DNA of 64,000 nt from Pyricularia pennisetigena (lineage: Eukaryota; Ascomycota; Sordariomycetes; Magnaporthales; Pyriculariaceae), in the NCBI RefSeq assembly GCF_004337985.1, contig NW_021940918.1, forward strand, positions 3,003,864 through 3,067,863, in the 5' to 3' direction. Position 1 is the first letter of the stretch, and the number at the start of each line of letters is the position of its first letter. The translations under genes and the position numbers were made by a program. The notes under the pieces were generated by a model. That model did no database searches. It had not been told where the DNA came from and saw nothing but the letters and a program-made list of their open reading frames with translations. Below are positions 10,331-21,470 of the stretch, piece by piece.

Positions 10331-11155
10331 TCAAACGCGGCTAGTGATTGGCAGCCGACCCGCGACAATGTCCTTCTGGGCCTGGCGCGACAAGTTGATC
10401 TCCTCAATAATCATATGCTGCCTCTCCTGCTCGAGATGCTCCTCCTCCGAGGCGTCGCCGTACCAGACCGCAGCGTAGATTTCGATCCCTGAGCCCTTGT
10501 CAGCGTGCTCGGGGAAGTCGGCGCCCTTGATGTCGCGCACGGCGATGTGCAGGATGCCAAAGATGGTGCCGTCCATCAGCGTTTTGTCGCCGGCGAACTG
10601 GATGGGGAAGTCGGGCAGCTGGTCGAGCATATCGTAATTGTGCTGGTTGACTGGTTTGAAGTTGGGGATCGTAAAGTGCGTAACGACGCCGCCCCAGCCT
10701 TCGATGATCTCGGACGACAGGGCGCCCGTGGCAGGGTCCGCCACGGTTTGCTTGTAGTAGTGCTCGGCGTTGGCGTCGTTGTTGGCCAGGTCGGCCAGCG
10801 GGCTTGCGAACCACAGGGCAAAGGCCTGGGCCGTCACGTTGGGCAGGAATGCCAGCGTCCGTCCGCTGGCTGCCTTCCACTCCTTGCCCGATGAGCGGGC
10901 GACGATGTCGCGCCAAAAGACGTCGCCCTTTTCGATCTCGGGCTTCAGCAAATCCTTGAGGGCCTGGGGTCCGAGCAGGGTTTTGAGCGTGTGCAGGGCG
11001 GTCGCCGATGTGTTATACCAGTACTCGTGCCAGTGCGCTGCGACTGCGGGCCCTGAGGTGACGAAAGTGTGGCCGTCGACCACCTGGTCGACCTGGGCTG
11101 AGGCGAGGCCGGACACTGTGGCCGCCATGGTGAGGATGGTTGACAGGCGAACCAT
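10331..11155 (-). CDS. Secreted protein of unknown function, 274 aa
   Basis: A single-exon gene. I chose the ATG at 11155 rather than the longer upstream frame because it begins a clear signal peptide (MVRLSTILTMAATVSGLASA, then QVDQVVDG). The mature protein is about 254 residues, has no membrane segment and few cysteines, and carries N-glycosylation sequons (YNTSAT, PNVTAQ). It is rich in aromatic residues, for example AAHWHEYWYNTS near the start and GWGGVVTHFTIPNFKP in the middle. The end is helical and charged (YGDASEEEHLEQERQHMIIE). I do not recognise a catalytic motif. I believe similar secreted proteins occur in other Sordariomycetes but cannot name a domain. A TATA-box candidate lies about 190 bp upstream. 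Confidence 0.72.
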   Translation of the reverse strand: MVRLSTILTMAATVSGLASAQVDQVVDGHTFVTSGPAVAAHWHEYWYNTSATALHTLKTLLGPQALKDLLKPEIEKGDVFWRDIVARSSGKEWKAASGRTLAFLPNVTAQAFALWFASPLADLANNDANAEHYYKQTVADPATGALSSEIIEGWGGVVTHFTIPNFKPVNQHNYDMLDQLPDFPIQFAGDKTLMDGTIFGILHIAVRDIKGADFPEHADKGSGIEIYAAVWYGDASEEEHLEQERQHMIIEEINLSRQAQKDIVAGRLPITSRV

Positions 11156-13418
11156 TTTGTTGGTAGGGAAGTTGGAATATGTTTTTATGTGACAGGGAGA
11201 GAGAAACAGATTAGCCAAATAGCGTAAGCTTGGTGGTTCGGAATTCTCGGGTGAGCCGCAGGTGGTAAATAAAGGTGAGACAAACGAAGGGATTGTTGAA
11301 TAGTCGTTATGAGCCGAGTCTGTTTGATCGAGTGGCCGTCTTGACTTTTATAGGTCGATGCTGAATTAGCAATTGCCTCACCGTTGTTAAAAAAAATCCA
11401 TGAACAGCATCTCGGCCACTCCCCCCGGATGCGGAGCGAATGGGGATTGGTGGGTACGGGAAGCTCGCAGACTATTGATAAAGTGCCCAGTCTCGAAAAA
11501 GTGGATTGAAAGGAGCCAACAAGGCCCTTGCAGAAGCAGTTCTCCCCGAACTCTAGGAGGCAGCTTTTTTCACACCAACACGGAAGCTGCTAGGCGGATG
11601 GATTTTCTACCGGGCTTGGCTCAATTACGACGTAAGCCCGCCATCAGCCGTATCTCCGCAAATCATGTTCCGTGTACAAAGCGAAAGTGGCCAAAAAAAA
11701 AAAAAAAAAGCCTCCATCCATCCATTCATCCACCACAAACGTCTACCGAGATCCACGAAACCGGTCCATCCCTTTTGAGGAATGTTTTTTTTTTTTTTTT
11801 TTTTTTGCTAACCAACATGGATTTGCTTTGGTGATAAGGGATGAATTCTTGTCACCTGATGTGATAGCCATTGGCAAGGATTGAGCTCCTTCTATTCATG
11901 CTATTGTGTATTTATGCTATTGTGCGAGGTTACAGTAGGGAGGGTTATGCTTACAAGGCAAGGGAGAAAGAAAAACGGTTTTGAAAAAGAAAAAAAGGAG
12001 AAGAAAAAGAACTAACAAGCCAAGCAATCTGTGATAGCATTCATCTCTTCGTGCCAATCAGGCATATTCTACCGATGCATACTACCGGCACCTATAGCCA
12101 CGAAGCTTGTCGAAACGCTCAAGATCGCCAATCGTGCGTGCATGCCCTTCCTCGAAGCTGAATGCAGCTTGCAACCCCTGGCAAAAAGTGGGGGTTTGTG
12201 ACAGAGCTAGTCCTACCGGACTCGTTATTTGTCCAATCAGGTGCGCCGTTCAGAGGGAGGATTTCCTCTTTGAGACAGTGGGTTCTTGGGGAGGAGGCAA
12301 ATCCGAAAACATTGAAATTACCATGGTCAACGTACGAATACCCCATGATTCTTTTTCTTTTTCTTTTTCTTTTCAACGCTGGATTTCTTTGCGAAATCTT
12401 TTCCCGATGGCCAATGTCCGAATTCCTGCGACTGGGTTGTTGAAAAATTCAAAAGAGATGCTTGCCGAACGCCCGATTTGGCCTGGCAGGATGCAAAAGC
12501 CGTTCAGCAGAATATAATGGCGACTGGACAAAAAGAGACTGGGCAAGTCTTGTGGCAAGGGAAAGAGTGTGCAGCAGCAGACAGAGGAGGGAGAGAAACC
12601 GGCCGGGTGATCTCAAGGCAATCCTCACTACAATCCTGTTGCCTCACCTTGTAATTAAGTATCAAAATGGATGACTTTGCCCAGGTGACCCGGCAAAGGT
12701 GCGGCCCTTACATCGGACCTTGGCTTGCTGGCGTACAAAATCCAAAAAAGGTGCCTTTTGCGGTCGAAGGAGTCCGCATGTATATGACTTGGGGGTCAGT
12801 AGAGGACAATGCAAATCTAGACCGAGGCGAAGGCCCACCAAAAAGTCTGTAAAGTAAAGAAGATTCGAAAGAGATCGGTAATGCTAGAGTAAACTGATTA
12901 GGTTTTGGTCTAATATCCTCGGAATTTGAGTTAAGGAGGGCAGGCACCGTCTGTTATTGGAAGGCTAGATCTACATGGCAAGTGGAACGAGACTTGAGAA
13001 ATTGTTGCGACTATCTTACAAAATGACTTTGATAGGAAATTACGAAGTCCCAGCACAAAAGGATGCTTTGTACAAACCTGAAACAAAAGATGTGCGACTG
13101 GTGCAGTCAGTGAGAATGACAGTTTCCATTCAAGGCAATTGTCCCAGAACGCGATTAATATCATCCAAACAGCCCATGAGCAATACCTTTACTCACCTCC
13201 ACATGTTTTCCCCAAGTCACAGCCGCACATGATAAGCAAGTTTCAATAAAAGCGAGGGTATTTTATATTAATATTCTAGAGCGTACGTTGTCCGGACAAT
13301 AATCCTGATTGAGCGCGAACTCGGAGACGGACAGAAGAAAACACGATGCCCGTTAAAGCTTTTGTAGGAAAAGAAAGCAAAGGTTTGGATAGCCAAAAGC
13401 GATCAAGGTCCCGGTCAA
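11156..13418. other. Intergenic, 2.3 kb, with A17 and T22 runs
   Basis: Between the start of the secreted-protein gene and the stop of the phosphate permease gene. Homopolymers at 11693-11709 (A17) and 11785-11806 (T22) and a TTTTTC repeat at about 12352-12374. No frame shows convincing coding character. Confidence 0.45.
11346..11352 (-). promoter_or_regulatory. TATA-box candidate (TATAAAA)
   Basis: TATAAAA on the minus strand about 190 bp upstream of the start codon of the secreted protein gene at 10331-11155. Position and sequence fit a core promoter; function is inferred. Confidence 0.4.
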
Positions 13419-15468
13419 TCAGCCGGAGTAGCCCCAGCGAGGAGCGTTGATGATCACGCCGACGAGGCAGCCAGAGAGGATACCAGCCACGGGTAGGGTG
13501 ATGAACCAGCCCATGTAGATCCAGGCAACCATGCGCCAGTTGATAGTACGCCAAGTGCCAGAGCAGAGACCGACACCAACGGTGGCGCCAGTGATGCACT
13601 GAGTGGTAGACACAGGGAGCTCTGTAAGAGATATTGTTAGTTACGTGAGGAAAAAAAAACAAAAAGCCGAAAAAGAAAAGCAGAAGATACGTACTGAGAC
13701 GAGTGGCCAGAATGATGGTGACAGCAGCGCCCAACTCCATAGAGAAACCGCGGGATGGCGAGTGCAGCGTGATGCGGTTACCCAGGTTCCTCATGATGTT
13801 GTATCCGTATGTCCAGATACCAAGAGCAATACCAGCACCACCAAATGCGCTGTACAAGTTAAAACAAACATGTTAGCCGTCGTCCCACTTTGAAAGTTTT
13901 GCCAAAAGATCCTAAGCAGATAGACTTACAGAATCCAGAACGGGACGTCCGACTTGCTGCCCGAGATGGCACCAGAATTCCAGATGTTGTAGATGGTGGC
14001 GTAGGGACCGATGGCGTTGGCGACATCATTCGCACCGTGGGTGAAAGAGGCGGTACAGGCAGTCATGACTTGCATGAACGAGTAGAGGTACTCGGCCCTG
14101 TTGTCGTAGTGCGGCACGCCGGCGTGAATCTTCTCCAGGTCGCCCGTGAGGATGCTCTCCTTCTTCTGCATGTTGATAATGTCTTGGTCCACACCGCTGA
14201 GGAAGATCTTCTTGAGGAACCAGTACATTACGGGTCCCGAGTGCCACTTGCCCTCAGGCCTAGGTCCGACAAGCGGCTTGTGGGTGTAAGTGCCCTGTGC
14301 ACCGGTGCGAACACCCGAGTTGGTCGCAGCTGCGTTGTTGTTTTGAGATCCAGAGTCAGAATCGGTGTGGGCAATCTTCTTGGACGGGTCTTCTTCCGTC
14401 GTCTTTTCGCCGGTGACCTCGCTACCGTTCGTGGCGCCAACCACTCCGGTCTCAACGTCTTGCTGCTCGGCAGCGCGGCGGGCTTCGAGATCTTCCTTGG
14501 TCAAGTGTCCCTCGTAAAAGTTACGGATACCGCCGGAAGCACCCTCAGGTTGAACAGGGGGCTCGGGGCGCCTGAACAGGAGTGGGCCCTGGAAGATGTG
14601 GTACCAACGCAGCTCCCAGTCGTTCTTGGCCACCAGGCGGTACAGCCATGGGACGAGGAAGATGGCCATCAGAAGACCCCAGCCAGCACCGACACCAACG
14701 ATCAGGCCGGCGAGTTGGCCATCACTCCAGTCGTCCAGGTCGATAGAACCTCCCTTCCAGCAGATAAGCATGGTGAGCAGCGCCGCGGTCATGCCAAAGT
14801 AGAAGGGAACCGTCATCAGACCCCAGAGGACGGGGTTTTCGCGAAGCATGACCAGATATTTCGTAATGGTGAAGATGATGGCACCGAAAGCGCCGGCAAG
14901 ACCAGGTGCGATGATCCAGGCCAGGAAGACGGAAACGACACCACCATTGATTCCGCCCTTGGCGTCGTACCAGATAACGTTGTTGGCTCCAACTGTTGCT
15001 ACACCCATACCGATGACGCCGCCCATGATCGAATGGGTGGTGGAAACGGGTAGACCAATTTTTGTGCAGACTGTAAGGTAGAGCGACGAGGCAACAATAG
15101 CGCAAGCCATGCCGAGCATGAGCACTGTAGGGTTCTCCTCGTAAAAGTCAAGCTTGACGACCTTGGTACGAATGGTATCTGCGACACGTTGACCAACACC
15201 AATTGCTCCAGCAAACTCGAGAATGGAACCCAAGCTCATGGCCTGGAGGTAGGTGATGGATCGGGACGAGACCGATGTGGCCCAGGAGTTGGCGACATCG
15301 TTGGCACCTGTGTGACGAAGACGTCAGCAACAAAATCCCTTTTTAAGGATTCTGCCAAGTATGTCAATAATACTTGTAGATAATTAGAAACATACCAATG
15401 TTCCACGCGTCGAGGAACGCAAAGATGGTGCCAATGGCAAAGATGTAATCAAACTGGTGAAGAGGCAT
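13419..15468 (-). CDS. PHO89: Na+/phosphate symporter, PHO-4/PHO89 family
   Basis: This is a high-affinity inorganic phosphate permease of the plasma membrane. Exons are 15396-15468, 13930-15307, 13695-13849 and 13419-13621, which total 603 codons with every join in frame (donors GTATGT, GTAAGT, GTACGT). The protein opens with MPLHQFDYIFAIGTIFAFLD, the usual start in fungal Pho89. It carries the duplicated family signature GANDVAN twice, at residues ~25 (GANDVANSWATS) and late in exon 2 (GANDVANAIGPY), as expected for the inverted-repeat fold. About 12 hydrophobic segments flank a long hydrophilic loop (roughly residues 270-390) rich in Ser, Glu and Thr. The end is VIINAPRWGYSG. Length is normal for the Neurospora pho-4 type. 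Three CACGTG boxes upstream fit control by a PHO4/NUC-1 bHLH factor. Confidence 0.95.
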
Positions 15469-18400
15469 CTTTGCAATCAGCAGCGCTGAGGCCGGCACCT
15501 GAAGATGTTCCAAAAGAGATCAAACCTGTCAAAGAAACAGACTTCTTTCACTGGCGAGGAATAATTGGCTGCCGTCAAAGGTGCCAGATGGTGCGATCGC
15601 AAGGCCTGTAGGGCTAGCTTGGGGATGCAGGACCAGAGAAGGGACGGGAAAAGAAACCGTACCAACGGGGCATGCGAGTTGATTTTATAAACTGTGCACA
15701 CATGGCCGATTTGCCCCCCTGGGTGGCCAAATGGGACTGGAAGGATGTAGGAGGGGCTAGGGGGTCTCACACTATAGACGCATGCATGATTCCACAAAAT
15801 CATTGCATCGAGCTGAGAGTGACGCCTGGTCGCTGAATCTCGAATCGACGGCGGCCCCGTCCACTGTAACCTCCAGACCCCCCAGTGAGCTCAAGGGTGT
15901 GGCAGGAAGTGGCATCTGGACAACGACTCCCCACGTGTTGCCGTCGCCACAGGCTGTTTGGCCGTATGGGCAGGCAGGCGGATACCTTTAGGCGTCCACA
16001 GGTTCGGACCAGTTACCGACCTGATCAAGGCCAAGGAGAGTGATATCGCCAAAGTTCCTGTTGGAGACACTGTGCCAGCCCAGAGTGGGTAGTCCCGGCC
16101 GTCACCGGTAACTGGAAGCGTTACCGAACGAAGCCTTTTTGCTCCCCCTCTGGGCGCCGAGACATGATCAAACATTGACGGGAAGATGCCAAAGAGACGG
16201 CCTTATTGTTGCACGTGCTGTTCCGTAACTGGGTAGTCGGGAATCTCATTCGTTAGATGGTGCTGATGGGAAGGAGGAAGAACAGTGGGGGGAAGTCAAC
16301 ATCTCTAAGACTCAGGCAGGTCAGGATATCTCGGCATGGCTCGATTTGGTGCGCAGAAAAGTCTTGGAGGTCTTGGAAGTTCTTGGAAGTCTTGGGCCGT
16401 AGGTCAAGCCCGGAGCTTTGTGAGCTTATGAAGGTTTTTTTCCTACCGGTTGTGGTCAGAGAGAAGGAAGTTGGTGTCGTCTAACGCCAGGCGCCAAGCG
16501 TGCCAAGTTATAGCTGATAACAGGAGCCGCCAAGACGGTGGGGACCTGGCACACGCGAGGCCGAATCAAAGAGCTTAATTCCACCACGTGTAGGACCCTT
16601 TGGGCAAGCTTGCTCCTGTTATTCTTTGTAGTTAGTATTGAATGAATTTCCATCCATCAATTGACCAGACGGGGACGGTCGACACTTCAACGTGCCGCGC
16701 ACGGATTGTAACCTGCACAGGCCCAGTACCCCTTGCTACCCATTGAAAACCTAGGCTTGCTAGGCATTTGGAAGTACTTCGTATAGCGCATAACAGCTAA
16801 ATGAGCGGATGGGTACTTGCCATTCCTGGAAGAAGCATGTGTGCGCGGGTTTCAAGCGGCAGCGACAAGTAGCTAGCAGGCAGGCAGGTAGGCAGGCACC
16901 ACCTCACAACCGACCAACGCAGGCATAGGTACAGAGAATAACCAAGGAAAGAGAAGCAAGAAAAATTCAGCAGCAAGAAACTGGGGTATCCGACAAATCA
17001 GGCTCGCCGACAGGTCCGAACCATCGGGCAACCCAATAACCCAGGTTGCCAGGCCTTAATGGTACGGTTCGTTCCGTTGTTCAACTGCACGCCTTTGTAC
17101 ATTCCGAATCAAATACATACGTTGTTCAAGATAGCCAACAGCCTCTTCTATCAAGTAATGGCATTGCTCACTGCGCAAACCAACAAATGAACCCAATATT
17201 CCGGGTCATGAACCCGCTCTCGCATTAGCGAAATGGGACTCTACGGTGAAGCTAATGCAACAATGAACAGTCTAACAGAAGCATCCCACTAATCTAACCC
17301 AAGAGCTCCCGCTCAACCGGAAAAGAGGAACCAGAAAAGAAGAAACATTGGGAACGGAAACACTTTGAACGTCTCCGAGGCTGCACGAACTACAGTACAG
17401 TCCACTCTATAGCACACAAGTACCCCCATCTTTACCCTTGCCACACCCTCAAGACCCCCTTTTCGCCGAACCAGATAAGTTGAAAAATTGAAATTACATC
17501 AGAAATCCAATATTAGTACAGATTTCCGACCCATGTGCATGACCAAGCATGCAAAAGCATGGGTTCCCGTGGAGAAGTGACGGATGGGTGGCGTGCTCGG
17601 GGACCAAGTTCATGCTGCAGTGGTATTGATGCTCAGGTGGTATGAAAGCAGATCCTTTTGAAGAAGTGCCCCGAAAATTCTGGAAGATGAAGTTTTGTAG
17701 CCTTCGCCACTTTGCCAAGATGGCGCTGTTTCTGGACAATAACGTTATTAGATTGTACGCTCTTGTGATCGGGCCCATAATCAGTAGTGCTCTGGCAAAG
17801 TGATCCGTAACATTGGAGTCTATATACGAAGGAAATGAGCTCCGGGCCACTAGGTATAGTGCTTATGCCGGGCAATCACTGCTACTGATGTAAAGAAACA
17901 AAGACTGGGAATGTTCTGGGAATTCACCAAAAACGTGTTCCTCCCATTCTCCTGGAAATAAGGTATCCTGCTGGGAGATGCCAGGAATTCACTTGACAGA
18001 AGGGAGCAGCACTCGCCACCAAATGATCGAATGCTAATCTTCCTCTAAAGTAATGTGATCTCCTCTTGATCTCATTTGTCCTTTACCGTCATCTGTAATT
18101 ATTCCCTTGTTGCCTCTCAGGTCTGGGCAACTGGCGAAAAACTCCTGAGAAATTGATCGTCAGCTCTATTTCGGAGATTTTTAAGCTAATTATTGAAGCT
18201 TAGACAGAGTTTAGGAATCACTGGATCAAAGCATCTTAGGTACCTCGCTATCCATCCTGGATATCTTTCACGATTTCCCAAAACAATAGCAGATTTATCC
18301 CCTCTTTTGCAAAGTAATAAAACCGCACGGATGTATTCATATGTCAACCAGTTTACCAACTTGGAAAAGGCCATAACCCGTTTTCACCGTTCCATCCCCT

Positions 18401-19025
18401 ATTTAATGGTAAGGGGGCTAAAGGGACCGATATTTAACCCTATCCCGAGGCATTCGTAATTATTCAGTCGAGCTGACAGGGTTAGGGTCAAAGGGAACTG
18501 TCGCCGAGAAACGAGATCCACTTGTAGATCGAGATGCCAACACAACTCCACCCAGACCGAACATCAAGACTAACACCTTGTCGACCTTGTGACCTTGTTT
18601 TGCTTGCCTTGACGCGCTTCCATCCCAAACGCGACGCATCACGTGAAGACCTCTTGCAATTGACGCCTATACATATTCGAAATGCCTTCCGCTCGCGAAG
18701 TGAATTGCAAAATAACTTTCAGTGTGACAAACAAATTTGCGGAATCCAGCAGACAGTTTGTTGAATTCAGCTCGGCCCGCAGAATGTGATGACGTCAATG
18801 ACTAAAAGCCATACGACCAGGTTTCTGCGCTCAAGCTCCGTGCTTTGCTGGGATTCTAAACCCTCAACCCTTGACGATGACCTCAAAAGCGGGTGTCGAT
18901 TGGGGATCCGGCTTGGCATGCTAGATAAATAATAACTAACCACCACAAATCCCATTTCAAAAACCGAACCTTTCTCTGTCAACGTTGAGCCATACGAGCG
19001 ACCGAGTCTCCACCAAATCATCAAA
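15469..19025. other. Intergenic, 3.6 kb, between two divergent transporter genes
   Basis: Apart from the CACGTG boxes, it holds a short GGCAGGCAGGTAGGCAGG repeat near 16877-16896 and an A/T-richer stretch at about 18040-18440. No coding region is supported on either strand. Confidence 0.45.
15932..16590. promoter_or_regulatory. Three CACGTG boxes upstream of the phosphate permease
   Basis: CACGTG occurs at 15932-15937, 16212-16217 and 16585-16590, about 0.47, 0.75 and 1.12 kb upstream of the permease start codon. Flanking bases are C/T, G/C and C/T; none has the 5' T that disfavours Pho4 binding in yeast. Pho4 and its Neurospora counterpart NUC-1 bind CACGTG-type sites upstream of phosphate-starvation genes. 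Binding here is inferred. Confidence 0.4.
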
Positions 19026-20342
19026 ATGTCGTCTGGAATAGGGCCTTCCTTCATAGGCGCTATCCAGGCCTCCCTCTCCGTACTCCTCACCATATTCTAT
19101 GGAGTCATCGCCTCTCAGTTCAATCTGCTCAACTCGGACGCAGCGCGTCAGGTCTCGAAAGCATGCGTCAAGATATTCCTTCCCGCGCTGCTCATGACCA
19201 AGCTCGGAGACCAGCTGAGCATTGAGGTCGTAGGGCGGTATTTGCCCATCCTGCTGTGGGCCGTGGTCTGCAACATCTTGTCCATCTGCGTGGGAAAACT
19301 GCTGGAGAAGACGCTGCCCAGATCCTGGGAGATGCCGGCCTGGACAACTCCAGCGATTGCATTCAACAACACCACCTCGATGCCTTTGCTGCTCATCCAG
19401 GCGCTGGAGAAGACGGGAATTCTGAGCAGCATCTTGATCCCTGGGGGGAGCGACAGTATGGACGATGCCGTCCAGCGGGCCAAGACGTATTTTCTCATCA
19501 ACACCATGGTTAGCAATTCCATCACCTTCGCGCTAGGCCCGAAACTTCTTAGTGCGGATGCGGAGGATGCGCCATCTGGTGAGGGCAAATCCGTCGAGAG
19601 CGATTCCGAGAGCGGCGACGAAGAGGACGGCGGCGCCGACGAACACACCTCACTCCTTCCTTCTCCTGTCCTGAGAAGAGGTCGCCGGGCCTCGCGAAAA
19701 GTCTATTCTCATCTGAGCTCGATCCACCAGTCTCTTCCTCACCCGGTACAGGTGGTCCTGCATCACATCGCACCGTTCGCCAACGCACCCGTCTTTGGGG
19801 CTGCAGCGGGATTCATCCTCGGTTTAACTCCACCATTGAAGAAGGCCTTCTTCGCGGATCCCTTCGAGGGCGGTTTCTTCAGCGCATGGATAACCACATC
19901 ACTACAGAACATCGGTGACCTGTTTGCGTCTCTGCAGGTCATCGTCGTGGGTGTGAAGCTGGCAGAAGCCATGCGCAAGGTCAAGCGCGGGGATGATGAT
20001 TCTGATTCGGACGATGGCAAGTCTGGTGCCGTGCCGTGGCGCGCCGCCACGATCGTGCTGTTGATCCGCTTCTTCATTTGGCCGGCGGTCGCTGTCTCTA
20101 CCATCTGGATGTTGGCGAAACACACCGGAGTACTCAGCGAAGATCCGATTTTGGTATTCTGCATGATGCTCATGCCCGCTGGACCACCAGCTTTGAAGCT
20201 GATGGCGCTGGCCGAGGTCAATGACAGCAGCGAAAACCAGAAGCTGGCGGTCGCCAAGTTTCTTGCATTTGCCTATGCTGTAAGCCCGCTGATGGCACTC
20301 ACTGTAGTGGCTAGCCTGAAGGCAACCGAAAACGTTGCTTGA
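19026..20342 (+). CDS. Auxin efflux carrier (AEC) family transporter
   Basis: A single-exon gene of 438 residues. The amino half has about five hydrophobic helices, beginning SFIGAIQASLSVLLTIFYGV and containing VCVKIFLPALLM-like text (ACVKIFLPALLMTKLG) and AFNNTTSMPLLLIQALE, which are landmarks of fungal AEC/PIN-like proteins. A central hydrophilic loop (about 175-235) is acidic (SESGDEEDGGADEH) and then basic. The second half resumes with APVFGAAAGFILGLTPPLKK, SLQNIGDLFASLQVIVVGVK and FCMMLMPAGPPALKLMALAE, the conserved end of the family. Yeast relatives (Ecm3/YLR152C group) are membrane transporters of unknown substrate, so this need not carry auxin. Start, stop and helix pattern are complete. 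It is convergent with the SOD-like gene, 233 bp away. Confidence 0.88.
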   Translation: MSSGIGPSFIGAIQASLSVLLTIFYGVIASQFNLLNSDAARQVSKACVKIFLPALLMTKLGDQLSIEVVGRYLPILLWAVVCNILSICVGKLLEKTLPRSWEMPAWTTPAIAFNNTTSMPLLLIQALEKTGILSSILIPGGSDSMDDAVQRAKTYFLINTMVSNSITFALGPKLLSADAEDAPSGEGKSVESDSESGDEEDGGADEHTSLLPSPVLRRGRRASRKVYSHLSSIHQSLPHPVQVVLHHIAPFANAPVFGAAAGFILGLTPPLKKAFFADPFEGGFFSAWITTSLQNIGDLFASLQVIVVGVKLAEAMRKVKRGDDDSDSDDGKSGAVPWRAATIVLLIRFFIWPAVAVSTIWMLAKHTGVLSEDPILVFCMMLMPAGPPALKLMALAEVNDSSENQKLAVAKFLAFAYAVSPLMALTVVASLKATENVA

Positions 20343-20575
20343 GGAAATTCAGCCTGCTTCACGATACAGTGACTAGCACTAGAATTTCAAAAAGGATTTT
20401 AAAAAGTTTAGGTGCGATACAGAAAATGGCGAGTTGAGATTAATAAAGTTCAACTTCGCAACCGAGACTTGACTAAATGCTTTACATGTTGACTATGACT
20501 AAACCAACGCTGATGCCCCCTCCTTTGTTGCAGTTACACAAAGCCTTTTCAAACGGCCTAGATGTATTCTTTTGC

Positions 20576-21470
20576 CTAAAGCTGGCCATTAACACCACGC
20601 AAAGCCTTTATGAAGCTCAACATGCGCCTGGCATGAGGCATATCCTTAGCCTTGGGTAGATTCCTCTCTGACAATTTCTGCCTGTCTGGATATACGGCCA
20701 TGAAATTTGCACACGCGAACCGCGACGAGTTTGCAAAATGAATCACTACGCTGCGGTTTCCCACAAAGGCGCCGATGCCCTCTGCCAGGGACGTGTACAT
20801 GTCGTGGAACCTAGAGGCGTCGTTCAGAATCGAGACAGCAAATTAGGGACTTTTATTGGGCTATTTTGCACTTACATGCGGTCCTGGACATTGGTCCCTT
20901 CAATCTTTCCGTGCTTGCCGGATAAATCCCCAACCTCGCAGGTCTGGGGCTCACTCGCGTCACAGTCGGGCTTTTGCCCCCTCTGGTAGGGGTCCAGGTG
21001 CGCCAGGGTTTTATTGCAGTCGCCATCGTCGGGCACCGGCTGATCGTGTATGTGATAGCCTGCAATGTTTGCGGTTAGTATACCAAGGATGGTTTTCATC
21101 AGAGGGATTTTTTTTTCCCTTTTTTTTTCTTCGAAAAAGAAAACGGGGGCAACTCACTAAACGGGCCGCCCTGTGAAGGCAAGTTTTCCAGGTTGACGAG
21201 GAAGATGACGCCCTTGCCATTCGGGCTGCTGATGGCCTCGACCGAGCCCGAGAATGGGTTCGTCGCCGTCGCCGTCCACCCGGCCCGGTACCTCCCCGGT
21301 GGGTTGTTGGTGATGGACGCGGCGTCGCCGAGTTTGCCGGTCACGTTTGGGATGTCGGCCACACCGCTGGCCGCGCTGCCGGTTGCGCTGTCGACTGTTT
21401 CTGTGGCGCCCAGGCCGCAGGCGATAAGGAATAGCGCCGCTGAGCGAGCCAGGCGTGCGTGGAGCACCAT
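20576..21470 (-). CDS. Secreted copper-only superoxide dismutase-like protein
   Basis: Exons are 21158-21470, 20876-21059 and 20576-20810 (243 residues). Intron 1 runs GTGAGT...ATTGCAG with branch ATACTAAC. Intron 2 runs GTAAGT...CTCTAG. Both restore frame. A signal peptide (MVLHARLARSAALFLIACGL) leads to a Cu/Zn-SOD-like beta-barrel. Candidate copper ligands are the His pair in SYHIHDQ, the His of TLAHLDPY and the His of RSVVIHFAN. Positions that bind zinc in SOD1 are changed: no His in YQRGQKPDCD, and Glu in CEVGDLSGK where His80 would be. The same Glu and the CEVGDLSGKHG text mark the copper-only SODs of fungi (Candida SOD5 type), which detoxify superoxide outside the cell. Those are often GPI-anchored, but here the end is hydrophilic (KALRGVNGQL) with no anchor signal. 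Confidence 0.85.

Noticed and set aside
18186..18460. 88-codon plus-strand frame in an A/T-rich stretch
   Set aside because: Short, no homology I can recognise, no codon bias; could be an old repeat but nothing supports it.
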